A DNA stretch of 64,000 nt, from positions 1-64,000 of the forward strand of contig NZ_JADNAT010000016.1 of NCBI RefSeq assembly GCF_015550425.1, written 5' to 3'. Of this stretch, positions 8,317 through 17,260 are shown piece after piece. Both the position numbers and the translations under genes were made by a program. The notes under the pieces were generated by a model. That model saw only the letters and a list, made by a program, of their open reading frames with translations. It was not told the DNA's origin and made no database searches. The stretch is from Clostridium sp. 1001275B_160808_H3 (GTDB taxonomy: Bacteria > Bacillota > Clostridia > Clostridiales > Clostridiaceae). Each line of letters opens with the position of its first letter. Position 1 is the stretch's first letter.

Positions 8317-8940
8317 ATGAATCCATATGAAGTACTAGGTTTAAAGCCTGGAGCAACTCAAGAAGAAATAAAAAAGGCCTATAGAAATTTAATAAAACAA
8401 TATCATCCTGATCAATATGGTGATAATCCATTAAAAGACTTAGCTGAAGAAAAAATGAGAGATATTAATGCTGCTTATGATGCACTTACTAAAAATGCTG
8501 GAAACTCATATAGCAGTTCAAGCACTAGTAATTCATCATATAACAGCTCAAATAGTTCATCAAACGATAATAGCTATATGTTTTCAGAAATAAGAAGGCT
8601 TATTCAAAATGGAAACTTTGCTGAAGCTGAAAATAGACTTAACAGTATGTCTAATAACAGAAATGCAGAATGGAATTTCTTATATGGAATATTGTTAACA
8701 AATAAAGGTTGGTTTGATGCAGGTCTAAAGCATATTCAAACAGCTGTAAATATGGATCCTAATAATTTTGAATATAGACAAACTCTAAACTCTCTTCATC
8801 AAAGAACTCAATCATATAGCAATAATTATTATAGAACAACTGGATCAAATAATGCTAATGCTTGTGATTGTTGTATAAATCTATGGTGCTTAGATTCAAT
8901 ATGCGAATGTATGGGTGGTGACCTTATAGGTTGTTGTTAG
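8317..8940 (+). CDS. J-domain (DnaJ-like) protein with Ser/Asn linker and Cys-rich tail
   Basis: 207 residues. Residues 1 to about 62 form a J domain (MNPYEVLGLKPGATQEEIKK) with the HPD motif in YHPDQYG that stimulates Hsp70 ATPase. A Ser/Asn-rich linker (about 65-90) follows, then a helical region with a TPR-like look (AEWNFLYGILLTNKGWFDAG), and a C-terminal tail with eight Cys (CDCCINLWCLDSICECMGG...CC), possibly metal-binding or membrane-associated. The usual DnaJ zinc and substrate domains are absent, so this is a specialised co-chaperone. ATG at 8317 is chosen; a GTG at 8305 is part of the AGGAG ribosome site. Operon with the DUF5685 gene. Confidence 0.88.
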   Translation: MNPYEVLGLKPGATQEEIKKAYRNLIKQYHPDQYGDNPLKDLAEEKMRDINAAYDALTKNAGNSYSSSSTSNSSYNSSNSSSNDNSYMFSEIRRLIQNGNFAEAENRLNSMSNNRNAEWNFLYGILLTNKGWFDAGLKHIQTAVNMDPNNFEYRQTLNSLHQRTQSYSNNYYRTTGSNNANACDCCINLWCLDSICECMGGDLIGCC

Positions 8941-8972
8941 CCCTAACTTCTTAATGGGTGGTGTTTTAAGTT

Positions 8973-9467
8973 ATGAAAGCTAAAGAAATTACTTTAAGCG
9001 CTATTTTAGTAGCACTTACTAACATAATTTTATACTTAAATTTGTTGTTACCTATAAGTACAATTAGTATACTTACGTTAGCATCATTATTAATTCCAAT
9101 TGCGCTAATTAAAGGATCTATTAAAAGTGCTTTCTTTGTATATATTGCTTCATCTATTATTGGTTTCTTTATATTGCCCATAAATATAATTTTACTATAT
9201 GTTTTATTCTTTGGAATATATGGAATAGTTAAATACTATATTGAAAAGTTAAATAAATTATATTTAGAAATATTTCTTAAGATGATATTTTTTAATATTT
9301 CTTTATTTATATCTCTTTTTGTATTTAAGTCATTTACAGCAATAGAAATAACCAAGCTTCCTCTTTGGTTATTATGGATTGTAGCACAACCTATATTCTT
9401 AATTTTTGATTATGCATTAACTTTATTAATTTCATTTTATATGCAAAGAATACACAATAAAATTTAA
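8973..9467 (+). CDS. Small integral membrane protein, ECF-transporter S-component-like
   Basis: 164 residues with about five membrane segments. The start MKAKEITLSAILVALTNIIL and the following short polar turns resemble ECF S-components and related Gx/heptaprenyl-synthase-component-like proteins, but no substrate-specific motif is recognisable. It follows the J-domain gene by 32 bp on the same strand and ends at a strong hairpin, so it is the last gene of that operon. Function unknown; the S-component suggestion rests only on N-terminal style and topology. Confidence 0.6.
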   Translation: MKAKEITLSAILVALTNIILYLNLLLPISTISILTLASLLIPIALIKGSIKSAFFVYIASSIIGFFILPINIILLYVLFFGIYGIVKYYIEKLNKLYLEIFLKMIFFNISLFISLFVFKSFTAIEITKLPLWLLWIVAQPIFLIFDYALTLLISFYMQRIHNKI

Positions 9468-9471
9468 AGTA

Positions 9472-9506
9472 AATGGTCTAGATTTTATATTAAAATCTAG
9501 ACCATT
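9472..9506. terminator. Bidirectional intrinsic terminator
   Basis: Perfect 16-bp stem AATGGTCTAGATTTTA with a 3-nt loop, between convergent genes ending at 9467 (plus) and 9534 (minus). Confidence 0.9.
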
Positions 9507-9533
9507 ATTATATTTATAAATATTATAATTTCA

Positions 9534-9749
9534 CTAATTTAATATATCAAAAAATATTTCGATAGCACTTTCAATTATCTCTCCTACAGGGGATTCAAAA
9601 AATCTTTTCACTTTACTACTTTTCTTTTTATCTTCAATACTATTTTTTATAGTTGCTTTATTTCTTTCTTCTGGTGAAGAATTATAAAAATAAGCTTCCT
9701 CATAGGATTTTATTTCTTTAAATAAAATTTTATTTTCACTACCACTCAA
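9534..9749 (-). CDS. Small protein of unknown function (71 residues)
   Basis: Reading from a TTG at 9749 preceded by GGGGGG at suitable distance, the product is 71 residues, charged, with a basic middle (KKKSSKVKRFFES) and a hydrophobic, amphipathic C-terminal helix (VGEIIESAIEIFFDILN). The frame continues upstream to another TTG at 9788, but that one has no ribosome site. No family recognised. Convergent with the preceding operon and sharing its terminator. The coding call rests on the open frame, ribosome site and terminator placement only. Confidence 0.45.
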   Translation of the reverse strand: MSGSENKILFKEIKSYEEAYFYNSSPEERNKATIKNSIEDKKKSSKVKRFFESPVGEIIESAIEIFFDILN

Positions 9750-9829
9750 AACGTTATCCCCCCAAAGCTTTATAATATTTAAAAACAAAATACAATATAT
9801 GTAACTTAAAGTATATCATATTTATATTT

Positions 9830-11188
9830 TTATTCTACTGTTTTAACAAAAGTCTTTTTATAAAATATTATAAATACAGTAATTGTTGTTAATGCTGCAA
9901 TTATATCTGAAATTGGTTCAGCAAATAATACAGCTTTCAGTTTATTTTCAAATAACATTGGGAGTATAAATATAAGTGGCACAAGTAAAACTATCTTTCT
10001 AAGTAATGCCATAATAAGAGATATTTTAGCTTGCCCTAACGCTAAAAATGTTTGCTGACATGCTATTTGTGCTCCAAACATAAAAATTCCTCCAAAAAAT
10101 ATTCTCATACTCCATGAAGTTATTTCTACAAGCTCTTTTTTATTATTAAATATACCAACGAAAATTTCTGGGAATATCATTAAAGAAGCCCACATAACAA
10201 ATGTATATATGAGACAACTTGTTAATAATAATTTGAAGGTTCTTTTTACTCTCTCTATATTTTTAGCTCCAAAGTTATAACTTATTATAGGCTGCGCTCC
10301 TTGTGATAGTCCTAGTAATGGTAAAGTAACAATTTGCATTATACTGCTCATTATAGTCATAGCCCCAACTGCTAAATCTCCACCATAAAGTTGTAGTTTA
10401 TTATTCATACTTATCAATACTAAGCTCTCAGTTGATTGCATTATAAATGGCGAAACCCCTAAAGCTACTATTGGTAGTAATACCTTTAATTTAGGAACTA
10501 AATAGTTTATTCTTATTTTTAGTATGCTCTTTTTACCAAACAAGAAGGTTAACACCCAAATTGCAGAAACAAACTGTGAAAGTATAGTTGCTAAAGCAGC
10601 TCCACTTACGCCCAAGTTAAGTCCAAAAATAAATATAGGATCTAAAACTATGTTTATTACAGCTCCTATTACTACTGTAATCATACCAATTTTAGCAAAA
10701 CCTTGTGTATTTATGAATGGATTCATTCCAAGAGCTATTTGAACAAATACTGTTCCTATTAAATATATAGTTAAATAATCAACAGCATAGCCTATAGTTG
10801 ATTCACTAGCTCCAAAAGCCCATAATAAATCTTCTCTAAAAATTAAAAATCCAATTGTACATATTAATCCAATAATTATTAAAGTAGAAAAACTATTACT
10901 AATAATCCTTTCAGCACCATCATCATCTTTTCCACCCATTTTTATTGCTGCAAGAGGAGCTCCACCCATACCTATAAGAGCTGAAAATGCTGATATTATC
11001 ATTATAATAGGGAAAGCTACCCCTACTCCAGCCATAGCAACTTCTCCATTTGCCATTCTTCCTATAAATATTCTATCAACTATGTTGTATAACACATTCA
11101 CTAATTGTGCTACAATAGCAGGGAGCGCTAAACTTACTAATAGTTTTCCTACAGATCCTTCCCCCAAATTAGTTCTAACTCTAGACAT
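9830..11188 (-). CDS. MATE family efflux transporter
   Basis: 452 residues with about twelve membrane segments in two similar halves, the usual size for multidrug and toxic compound extrusion antiporters. The N-terminal signature VGKLLVSLALPAIVAQLVNVLYNIVDRIFIGR and the second-half motif LSQGAQPIISYNFGAKN are diagnostic for the DinF/NorM-like clostridial MATE branch. Expected to expel cationic drugs or metabolites using a Na+ or H+ gradient. Ribosome site AAGGAGAG precedes the ATG. The upstream region contains several ATAAGTT-type inverted repeats that could bind a regulator. Substrate unknown. Confidence 0.93.
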   Translation of the reverse strand: MSRVRTNLGEGSVGKLLVSLALPAIVAQLVNVLYNIVDRIFIGRMANGEVAMAGVGVAFPIIMIISAFSALIGMGGAPLAAIKMGGKDDDGAERIISNSFSTLIIIGLICTIGFLIFREDLLWAFGASESTIGYAVDYLTIYLIGTVFVQIALGMNPFINTQGFAKIGMITVVIGAVINIVLDPIFIFGLNLGVSGAALATILSQFVSAIWVLTFLFGKKSILKIRINYLVPKLKVLLPIVALGVSPFIMQSTESLVLISMNNKLQLYGGDLAVGAMTIMSSIMQIVTLPLLGLSQGAQPIISYNFGAKNIERVKRTFKLLLTSCLIYTFVMWASLMIFPEIFVGIFNNKKELVEITSWSMRIFFGGIFMFGAQIACQQTFLALGQAKISLIMALLRKIVLLVPLIFILPMLFENKLKAVLFAEPISDIIAALTTITVFIIFYKKTFVKTVE

Positions 11189-11225
11189 ATACTTCTCTCC
11201 TTATCGTACCTATATTTATCCTTTC

Positions 11226-11302
11226 TATAAGTTAATTTTCAAAAATTAAACTTATATAATACTTAATTAAGTTATAATTAAGATTACTTTTCGTTATAAC
11301 TT
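11226..11302. promoter_or_regulatory. Inverted repeats upstream of the MATE gene
   Basis: Two nested palindromes: TATAAGTT near 11226 pairs with AACTTATA near 11250 across an AATTTTC/AAAAATT core, and AAGTTATAA (11269-11277) pairs with TTATAACTT (11294-11302). Both fall 40-115 bp before the MATE start, so they could be operators; the regulator is unknown. Confidence 0.4.
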
Positions 11303-11385
11303 ATACAATATGATACTACTAAAAAGAGAAACATTAAACCTAATTTTACTTAATACATATAAAATTTACAGTTTAACCATAAACT

Positions 11386-11748
11386 TTATATTATTTCTTT
11401 ACCAAATGGCATTAATGATAACTTAGCTAACTTTAATGATTGCTTTGCAAAAGGTATTCCAATTATAGTAATACATAAAAAGAAAGCACTAATTAAATTT
11501 GCTATACACATTTCAAATCCACCAAATATAATCCATAATATATTAAGCAATAAATTTAAACCACTATCATTTTTAGTAACAACTTCTTTTCCAAATGGAG
11601 CAAATTGTAGACTAGCCATTTTAAAACATTGAAGTCCTATTGGAATTCCTACTATAGTAATGCACCATAATAATCCAAATCCTAGCCATGCTAATGCATT
11701 AAAAAGGCCTCCAAATATAATCCAAATTAAATTTCCTAAACAAGACAT
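11386..11748 (-). CDS. YccF domain membrane protein
   Basis: 120 residues consisting of two tandem YccF (DUF307) units: each has a LxNxxWxIFGG hydrophobic start (NLIWIIFGGLFNALAW; NILWIIFGGFEMCIAN) and a CITIVGIPxGxQxxKxAxLxxxPFGKE end (ITIVGIPIGLQCFKMASLQF; ITIIGIPFAKQSLKLAKLSL). About four membrane segments. Function of the family is unknown. Start ATG is preceded by GGGGG. It follows the CoA-binding gene by 25 bp and is probably cotranscribed with it. Confidence 0.88.
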   Translation of the reverse strand: MSCLGNLIWIIFGGLFNALAWLGFGLLWCITIVGIPIGLQCFKMASLQFAPFGKEVVTKNDSGLNLLLNILWIIFGGFEMCIANLISAFFLCITIIGIPFAKQSLKLAKLSLMPFGKEII

Positions 11749-11773
11749 GCTTGCATCCCCCTTTATTTTAATC

Positions 11774-12142
11774 CTATATATGATTCAACTGAATTAATGC
11801 ACAGTTTTCTATAGTATTTATAGAGTTCTCATTGCAATATTTTAATATTTCATCACTTTCAGCACCTGGTTGTATTAGTACATTTTTTATTCCTAATTCT
11901 CTTGCTTCTTTTAAAAACTCTATCCCATATTTTGCATTTATACATAAATCAATAGCCTCTATATTATATGGAACCTCTTTTAAATTAGTGTAAATATCTT
12001 CCCCACCTTTAGGATGAACTCCACTTACTTTGTATCCTTTTAATTTAAACTTATTTAAAATCTTATTTGCATATTTTGTTTCATTAGAAACATCACCTAT
12101 AACAACCCAATTTTTAAGTTTCATTAACTCTTCTATATTCAT
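11774..12142 (-). CDS. CoA-binding domain protein
   Basis: 122 residues, a single Rossmann-like CoA_binding domain of the YccU type: NWVVIGDVSNETKYANKILN (nucleotide-binding start), GYKVSGVHPKGG, and the closing IKNVLIQPGAESDEILKYC with the conserved QPGAES. These small stand-alone proteins resemble the N-terminal domain of succinyl-CoA synthetase alpha; their physiological role is not known. Ribosome site GGGAGG. Probably cotranscribed with the downstream YccF gene. Confidence 0.88.
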   Translation of the reverse strand: MNIEELMKLKNWVVIGDVSNETKYANKILNKFKLKGYKVSGVHPKGGEDIYTNLKEVPYNIEAIDLCINAKYGIEFLKEARELGIKNVLIQPGAESDEILKYCNENSINTIENCALIQLNHI

Positions 12143-12252
12143 TTCCTTTACCTCCCTTTAAGTTTTATATGATTAATATATCCAATTGTCTCTTTTTCAT
12201 CAACAAATTTCTAAATATATTTTAGTTCATATAATTTACTATTTTGAGGTTG

Positions 12253-12281
12253 TTGACTTATATTGTAATAAAATATATAAT
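12253..12281 (+). promoter_or_regulatory. Promoter of the leuS T-box transcript
   Basis: -35 TTGACT (12253-12258), 17-bp spacer, perfect -10 TATAAT (12276-12281). Transcription would start near 12288, giving a leader of about 270 nt. Upstream 12143-12252 shows no gene. Confidence 0.8.
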
Positions 12282-12310
12282 TGAGTATATTAAAATTATA
12301 TATTTATTGC

Positions 12311-12525
12311 ATTGATTAGGAGTAGTATTATAAATGTTATTCTTTAGAGAGCTGTTGGTTGCTGAAAAACAGTGTTTAACTTATAAGAACTTGCCTATGA
12401 GCTTACTTGTTAAAAGCAAGTACGGGAAACCGTTATATATTTGAGTGAGAAAAATATTATTTTTCTAATAAGAGTGGTACCGCGAATATATCCTTCGTCT
12501 CTTAATTGAGATGAAGGGTTTTTTT
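12311..12525 (+). ncRNA. T-box leader (leucine-responsive riboswitch) of leuS
   Basis: Conserved T-box parts are in order: Stem I with AGAGAGCTGTTGGTTGCTG (12346 on), a specifier region AGAACTTGCC whose codon CTT (12390-12392) is a leucine codon, the T-box sequence AGAGTGGTACCGCG (12471-12484), and a terminator CCTTCGTCTC / GAGATGAAGG (12492-12516) followed by seven T. Uncharged tRNA-Leu binding the specifier and the T-box bulge would stabilise an antiterminator and allow leuS transcription when leucine is scarce. The leucine codon agrees with the downstream gene. Confidence 0.95.
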
Positions 12526-12556
12526 ATATTATTTTTACTTTTAAGGAGGAATTATT

Positions 12557-15007
12557 GTGGCTAATTATGGAACTTCCATAGATAAAAAATGGCAAGATAA
12601 ATGGGAAGAAACAAATCTTTATAAATTTGACCCAAATAAGGAAGGAGAAAAACTTTATGTTTTAGAAATGTTCTCTTATCCTTCAGGTAGCCAACTACAT
12701 GCAGGACATTGGTTTAACTATGGACCTGTTGATTCATGGGCTAGAATGAAAAGAATGCAAGGATATAATGTATTTCAACCAATGGGATTTGATGCATTCG
12801 GACTTCCTGCAGAAAACTTTGCAATAAAAACAGGAATTCATCCAAAGGATTCAACTGATAAAAATATAGACACTATGGAAAAACAATTAAAAGCTATGGG
12901 AGCTATGTTTAACTGGGATAATGAAGTTATCACATGTAACCCAGACTATTATAAATGGACTCAATGGGTATTCTTAAAATTATATGAAAAAGGATTAGCT
13001 TATAGAAAAAAAGCCCCTGTAAATTGGTGTCCATCTTGTAATACAGTTTTAGCTAATGAGCAAGTTCATGAAGGTGCTTGTGAAAGATGTTCAACTGAGG
13101 TTACAAAAAAAGATTTAACTCAATGGTTCTTAAAAATAACTGATTACGCTGATGAACTATTAGAAAAACTAGATACTTTAGATTGGCCAGAAAAAACTGT
13201 TGCTATGCAAAAACACTGGATTGGTAAATCTACTGGTGCAGAAGTTACGTTTAAGGTTAAAGATTCCGATATAAAATTTGATGTATTTACTACTAGAGTT
13301 GATACATTAAATGGTGTAACTTATGTTGTTTTAGCACCTGAAAATCCACTTGTTGATGAACTTACAACTTCAGAATATAAAGAAGATGTTGAAAACTACA
13401 AAGAAGAAGCTAAAAAGCAATCTGATATAGAAAGACAATCTTTATCAAGAGAAAAAACTGGTGTATTTACAGGTTCTTATGCTATAAATCCTATAAACAA
13501 TAAAGAAGTTCCAATTTGGATTGGAGACTATGTTTTATCAACTTACGGAACTGGTGCTGTTATGGCTGTTCCTGCACATGATGAAAGAGATTATGCTTTT
13601 GCCACAAAGTTTAATTTACCAATAGAAAAAGTTATAACTAGCAAAAATGGTGATAGTACTGAATTACCTTATTGCGAATATGGAGTGTTAGTTAACTCTG
13701 GAGAATTCGATGGATTAACTACTGAAGAAGCTAAAGAAAAGATAGTTGAAAAATTATCATCTATGAATCTTGGTTCTTCAAAAGTTAATTATAGATTAAG
13801 AGACTGGTTAGTATCTAGACAAAGATATTGGGGAGCTCCTATTCCTATGATTCACTGTGAGCATTGTGGAACTGTACCTGTACCTGAAGATCAATTGCCA
13901 GTAGAACTTCCATACAATGTTGAATTTGCTCCAGATGGAAAATCTCCACTTGCAAAATGTGAAGATTTTATAAATACAACTTGTCCAAAGTGTGGAAAAC
14001 CAGCTAAAAGAGAAGCTGATACTTTAGATACATTTGTATGCTCATCTTGGTATCAATTAAGATATCCTGATAGCAAAAATAGCGAAAAAGCTTTTGATAA
14101 AGATATAGTAAATAAAATGCTTCCAGTAGATAAATACGTAGGTGGACCTGAACATGCTTGTATGCATTTATTATATGCTAGATTCATAACTAAAGCTTTA
14201 AGAGATATGGGATATTTAGATTTTGATGAACCATTTAAATCATTAACTCACCAAGGATTAATTCTTGGACCTGATGGATTAAAAATGAGTAAATCAAAAG
14301 GAAATACTATTTCTCCAAATGACTATATTTCAGAATATGGTTCAGACGTATTTAGAATGTACCTAATGTTTGGATTTGCTTACATTGAAGGTGGAGCTTG
14401 GAGCGATGATGGACTTAAGTCTGTTGCAAGATTTGTAGATAGAATAGAAAGATATCTTGATATAGCTAGAGAAGCCATTGAATCTAACAAAAACAATAAA
14501 ACTACTTTAGATAAAGCTGAAAAAGAATTAAACTTCTGGTTACATAATGCAATTAAAGGTGTAACTGAAGATGCTGATAAATTCCAATTTAACACTGCAA
14601 TTGCAAGAATGATGGAATTTGTTAATGCTTTTTCTAAATACTTGCAAGAAGATATTAAGAATTTAGATTTCTTAAAGAAAACTTGCATAGACTTCTTAAA
14701 AATTCTAGCACCTTTTGCACCTCATTTTACTGAAGAGCAATGGAGTTTATTTGGATTAGATTTCTCAATATTCAACGAAACTTGGCCAACATATGATCCA
14801 AAGGCTTTAGTTAAAGATGAAGTTGAAATAGCTATTCAAGTTAATGGTAAAATTAAAGCAAAAATAAATGTTTCAACTGATTTAGATGAAGAAGGAATTA
14901 AAGCTGCTTCTTTAGCTAATGAAAGTATAGTTGCTGCAACTGAAGGCAAGAATATAGTTAAAGTAATAGTTATAAAAGGAAGACTTGTAAATATAGTTGT
15001 TAAATAA
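12557..15007 (+). CDS. leuS: Leucyl-tRNA synthetase
   Basis: 816 residues, full-length bacterial class Ia synthetase that charges tRNA-Leu. Seen: HIGH-type motif HAGH (48-51), KMSKS (576-580), zinc-binding Cys clusters (CPSC...CERC and CEHCG...CPKCGK), a CP1 editing domain with [20 protein letters not shown] and the [19 protein letters not shown] signature, [13 protein letters not shown] in the Leu-specific region, and a C-terminal domain ending [17 protein letters not shown]. Start is GTG at 12557, well spaced from AAGGAGGA. Controlled by the T-box leader upstream, single-gene transcript ending in a shared convergent terminator. Confidence 0.98.
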   Translation: MANYGTSIDKKWQDKWEETNLYKFDPNKEGEKLYVLEMFSYPSGSQLHAGHWFNYGPVDSWARMKRMQGYNVFQPMGFDAFGLPAENFAIKTGIHPKDSTDKNIDTMEKQLKAMGAMFNWDNEVITCNPDYYKWTQWVFLKLYEKGLAYRKKAPVNWCPSCNTVLANEQVHEGACERCSTEVTKKDLTQWFLKITDYADELLEKLDTLDWPEKTVAMQKHWIGKSTGAEVTFKVKDSDIKFDVFTTRVDTLNGVTYVVLAPENPLVDELTTSEYKEDVENYKEEAKKQSDIERQSLSREKTGVFTGSYAINPINNKEVPIWIGDYVLSTYGTGAVMAVPAHDERDYAFATKFNLPIEKVITSKNGDSTELPYCEYGVLVNSGEFDGLTTEEAKEKIVEKLSSMNLGSSKVNYRLRDWLVSRQRYWGAPIPMIHCEHCGTVPVPEDQLPVELPYNVEFAPDGKSPLAKCEDFINTTCPKCGKPAKREADTLDTFVCSSWYQLRYPDSKNSEKAFDKDIVNKMLPVDKYVGGPEHACMHLLYARFITKALRDMGYLDFDEPFKSLTHQGLILGPDGLKMSKSKGNTISPNDYISEYGSDVFRMYLMFGFAYIEGGAWSDDGLKSVARFVDRIERYLDIAREAIESNKNNKTTLDKAEKELNFWLHNAIKGVTEDADKFQFNTAIARMMEFVNAFSKYLQEDIKNLDFLKKTCIDFLKILAPFAPHFTEEQWSLFGLDFSIFNETWPTYDPKALVKDEVEIAIQVNGKIKAKINVSTDLDEEGIKAASLANESIVAATEGKNIVKVIVIKGRLVNIVVK

Positions 15008-15032
15008 ATTTAATTAATATATCATATCTTAA

Positions 15033-15065
15033 AAAGGGTAAAGTACTAAATCTACTTTACCCTTT
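15033..15065. terminator. Bidirectional terminator between leuS and the VTT gene
   Basis: Stem AAAGGGTAAAGTA / TACTTTACCCTTT around a 7-nt loop, T-rich on the plus side and A-rich before it; overlaps the stop codon of the convergent gene. Confidence 0.85.
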
Positions 15066-15626
15066 AATTTTATTCCTTTTTATATTCTTTAAAGTTATAT
15101 ATAATAACAATATTGCTAATAAAGTTATAATTAGTCTAAGAAAATTTTCTTCAATATTAATTAAATCATAACTTATTAATGCTTCAAGAGCTATAGATGG
15201 TATTTTTCCTAAAAAAGTAGCCGTTATAAATATAAATCCTTTCACATTACTAATAGCTGCTGCAAGAGTAACAAAGCCTGAAGGTATAAATGGTACCAAT
15301 CTACCTTCAAATATAAGAAACCCTACATTCTTTCCTTCACCATCAACTATTGCTTTTAGTAATCTATGTTTATTTTTAATATTTTCTGCTCCTTTTTTAA
15401 ATCCTAGTCTATATATTATAAAACTTATATAACCTCCTATAGTTTCTCCAAGTACTGAAATTATAAAACCTTCAAAAGCTCCAAAAAATATAATATTTGC
15501 TCCTGTTACAACTATCGATGGCACTACTCCTAATATTGCAATTATTGTACTTATCAATATTGATATAGGAATAGCATACATACTATATTTTTGAAATAAT
15601 ATAATTATGTTATCTAAATTAAACAT
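15057..15626 (-). CDS. VTT/TVP38-TMEM64 family membrane protein
   Basis: 189 residues with about five membrane segments. The central GANIIFFGAFEGFIISVLGETIGG, the arginine-containing FEGRLVPFIPSGFVTLAAAIS and the following GFIFITATFLGKIPSIALEAL match the VTT (SNARE-associated/DedA superfamily) fold, members of which act in lipid scrambling or transport; here no function is shown. Shorter than typical TVP38 proteins (about 220). Start ATG with AAGG. Single gene, convergent with leuS. Confidence 0.82.
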   Translation of the reverse strand: MFNLDNIIILFQKYSMYAIPISILISTIIAILGVVPSIVVTGANIIFFGAFEGFIISVLGETIGGYISFIIYRLGFKKGAENIKNKHRLLKAIVDGEGKNVGFLIFEGRLVPFIPSGFVTLAAAISNVKGFIFITATFLGKIPSIALEALISYDLINIEENFLRLIITLLAILLLYITLKNIKRNKIKG

Positions 15627-15737
15627 ATTTTAAACCTTAATTTCCGTCCTTAATAAATTTATCTATTATAAATACCATACTGATAGATTTTACAATAAAT
15701 TTAGTTGTCTCTTTAAAAGCAAATTATAACATCTTTA

Positions 15738-16478
15738 TTAATCTAATGCTACTTTAAAACTTTTTAATACATCGCTTACTAATTTCTCGTCTAATTGCTT
15801 ATAATACTCTAAAAGATTTGAATCTTGAAGCGCAATAAATATATTTTTGCTTATTTCCATCCACAGCTCTGGTATATAGACCCATACTATTTCTTCATAT
15901 TTACAACTTAATAAAAAATGCTCCATTCCCCAAAATAAATATTCCTCTATATTATGCAATTTATTAAATTTAACATAATCATCCACTACTTGTTCTGTAA
16001 GTTTATACTCATATATATCTACATAAAAGAAATCAAAGCTTTCACCAGTAACCTTATAAGCATCTTCATTTATTATTTTTATTTTAAGGTTATTTTCAAA
16101 ATTTGAACAATATAAATCTATTATATCTTTTTCTATTTCATAAACTACAATTTCAGTTACATCTTCTTTTTTCGCTAATTCTTGAACTACATACCCTAAT
16201 CCTAGGCCAACTACCCCAACTCTTCCTTTTGCATATTTTATAAACATATAAGAGCTTTCTATTTCTAGTGGAGAAATTTTCATCCATATATTATTAGGTC
16301 CGTGTAACTCTAAAATATTTAAATCTATATTTTCTTTCTTACTATACATATATCCATTAATGAAATCTTTTTTTTCATTTACTTTCTTTATTTCAAAACT
16401 TCCAACTTTCCCCAAAGTTATTAAGTTATTATATTCATTTATTTTGTCTACTAAATAAGTTCTGTCATATGGCTTCAA
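15738..16478 (-). CDS. Putative SAM-dependent methyltransferase-like (spermidine-synthase-type fold) protein
   Basis: 246 residues. A Rossmann nucleotide-binding core is visible: GRVGVVGLGLGYVVQELAK (motif I, GxGxG) followed 15-20 residues later by the acidic strand end VVYEIEKDIIDLY (motif II), INEDAYK (motif III-like) and FDFFYVDIYEY. This order fits class I methyltransferases and the spermidine synthase fold, but no substrate motif is recognisable. Starts with TTG at 16478, preceded by AGAAGGGAAG at good spacing. No operon partner. Enzymatic activity is inferred from the fold only. Confidence 0.6.
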   Translation of the reverse strand: MKPYDRTYLVDKINEYNNLITLGKVGSFEIKKVNEKKDFINGYMYSKKENIDLNILELHGPNNIWMKISPLEIESSYMFIKYAKGRVGVVGLGLGYVVQELAKKEDVTEIVVYEIEKDIIDLYCSNFENNLKIKIINEDAYKVTGESFDFFYVDIYEYKLTEQVVDDYVKFNKLHNIEEYLFWGMEHFLLSCKYEEIVWVYIPELWMEISKNIFIALQDSNLLEYYKQLDEKLVSDVLKSFKVALD

Positions 16479-16859
16479 AATAATACTTCCCTTCTGAATG
16501 AATAATAATTAAATTACATATAATAATTTATGTAAAATTTTATTTTCTATAATAAACATTTTCTCCTCAATAAAATTGTTTCTTCTTTAATATACTCATA
16601 TATTTCAATTAATAACCTATGTAATTAAAAATATTAGCATATTCTATGATTGATATATTCATTTAATAAAATATTAATCCTTTATAATAATTTATATAAT
16701 TTTATTATTTATATTAATTATTATATTTACAATATATAGTAATGACAATAACTATTTATTAAAATTTACTATATATTGCATTAAAAAACTCTTGATATTT
16801 AAATATACTGTGTTATACTAGTGATATAAATTATCATTTAATAATAGAAGGTGAATAAT
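16479..16859. other. Intergenic, very A+T-rich, divergent promoter region
   Basis: No gene seen in this 380-bp gap between divergent genes. The right part holds a clear promoter for the HesB-like gene: -35 TTGATA (16792-16797), 16-bp spacer, -10 TATACT (16814-16819). The remainder is low-complexity A+T. Confidence 0.7.
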
Positions 16860-17189
16860 ATGGATAAAATAATAATAAGTGAAGAAGCATACAACGAATT
16901 TAAATCATTTTTAGATGAAAATGAAGTTGATAACTACAGTATAAGAATTAACTTAGCTGGATTTGGATGTAGTGGTCCTGCTTTCAATATATCTGTTGAT
17001 GAAGCAAAAGAAGGAGACGTTACTCAAAAAGTTAACGACATTACTTTCGTAGTAGAAGAAAAACTAGTTGATGAATTCGGTGGATTCAAATTACTTTCAA
17101 CTGACGAAAATGAAGGAAGAGGATTATCTCTTAAACCAGTTATCGAAGTTGAAGGTGGATGTGGATCTTGCGGTGGCGGATGTCACTAA
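16860..17189 (+). CDS. HesB/IscA-like protein, cysteine form of the HesB-like selenoprotein family
   Basis: 109 residues. HesB/IscA-type beta fold with RINLAGFGCSGPAFNISVDEA, VEEKLVDEFGGFKL and a glycine/cysteine-rich end (EVEGGCGSCGGGCH). In the related HesB-like selenoprotein family the position of the Cys in GFGCSGP is selenocysteine in some anaerobes; here the codon is TGT (Cys), so no recoding is needed. The ordinary IscA CxC pair is replaced by the GGCGSCGGGCH tail, which could bind iron or an Fe-S cluster (inference). ATG at 16860 is used; a GTG at 16851 overlaps the AAGGTG ribosome site. Single gene with own promoter and terminator. Confidence 0.85.
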   Translation: MDKIIISEEAYNEFKSFLDENEVDNYSIRINLAGFGCSGPAFNISVDEAKEGDVTQKVNDITFVVEEKLVDEFGGFKLLSTDENEGRGLSLKPVIEVEGGCGSCGGGCH

Positions 17190-17218
17190 TTTAAAAATTG
17201 TTATGCTTTAACATAAAG

Positions 17219-17250
17219 AAAGCTGTATCATTAATTTGATACAGCTTTTT
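17219..17250 (+). terminator. Intrinsic terminator of the HesB-like gene
   Basis: Stem AAAGCTGTATCA / TGATACAGCTTT followed by TTT; can also serve the convergent aminopeptidase gene. Confidence 0.88.
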
Positions 17251-17260
17251 CTATTATATT

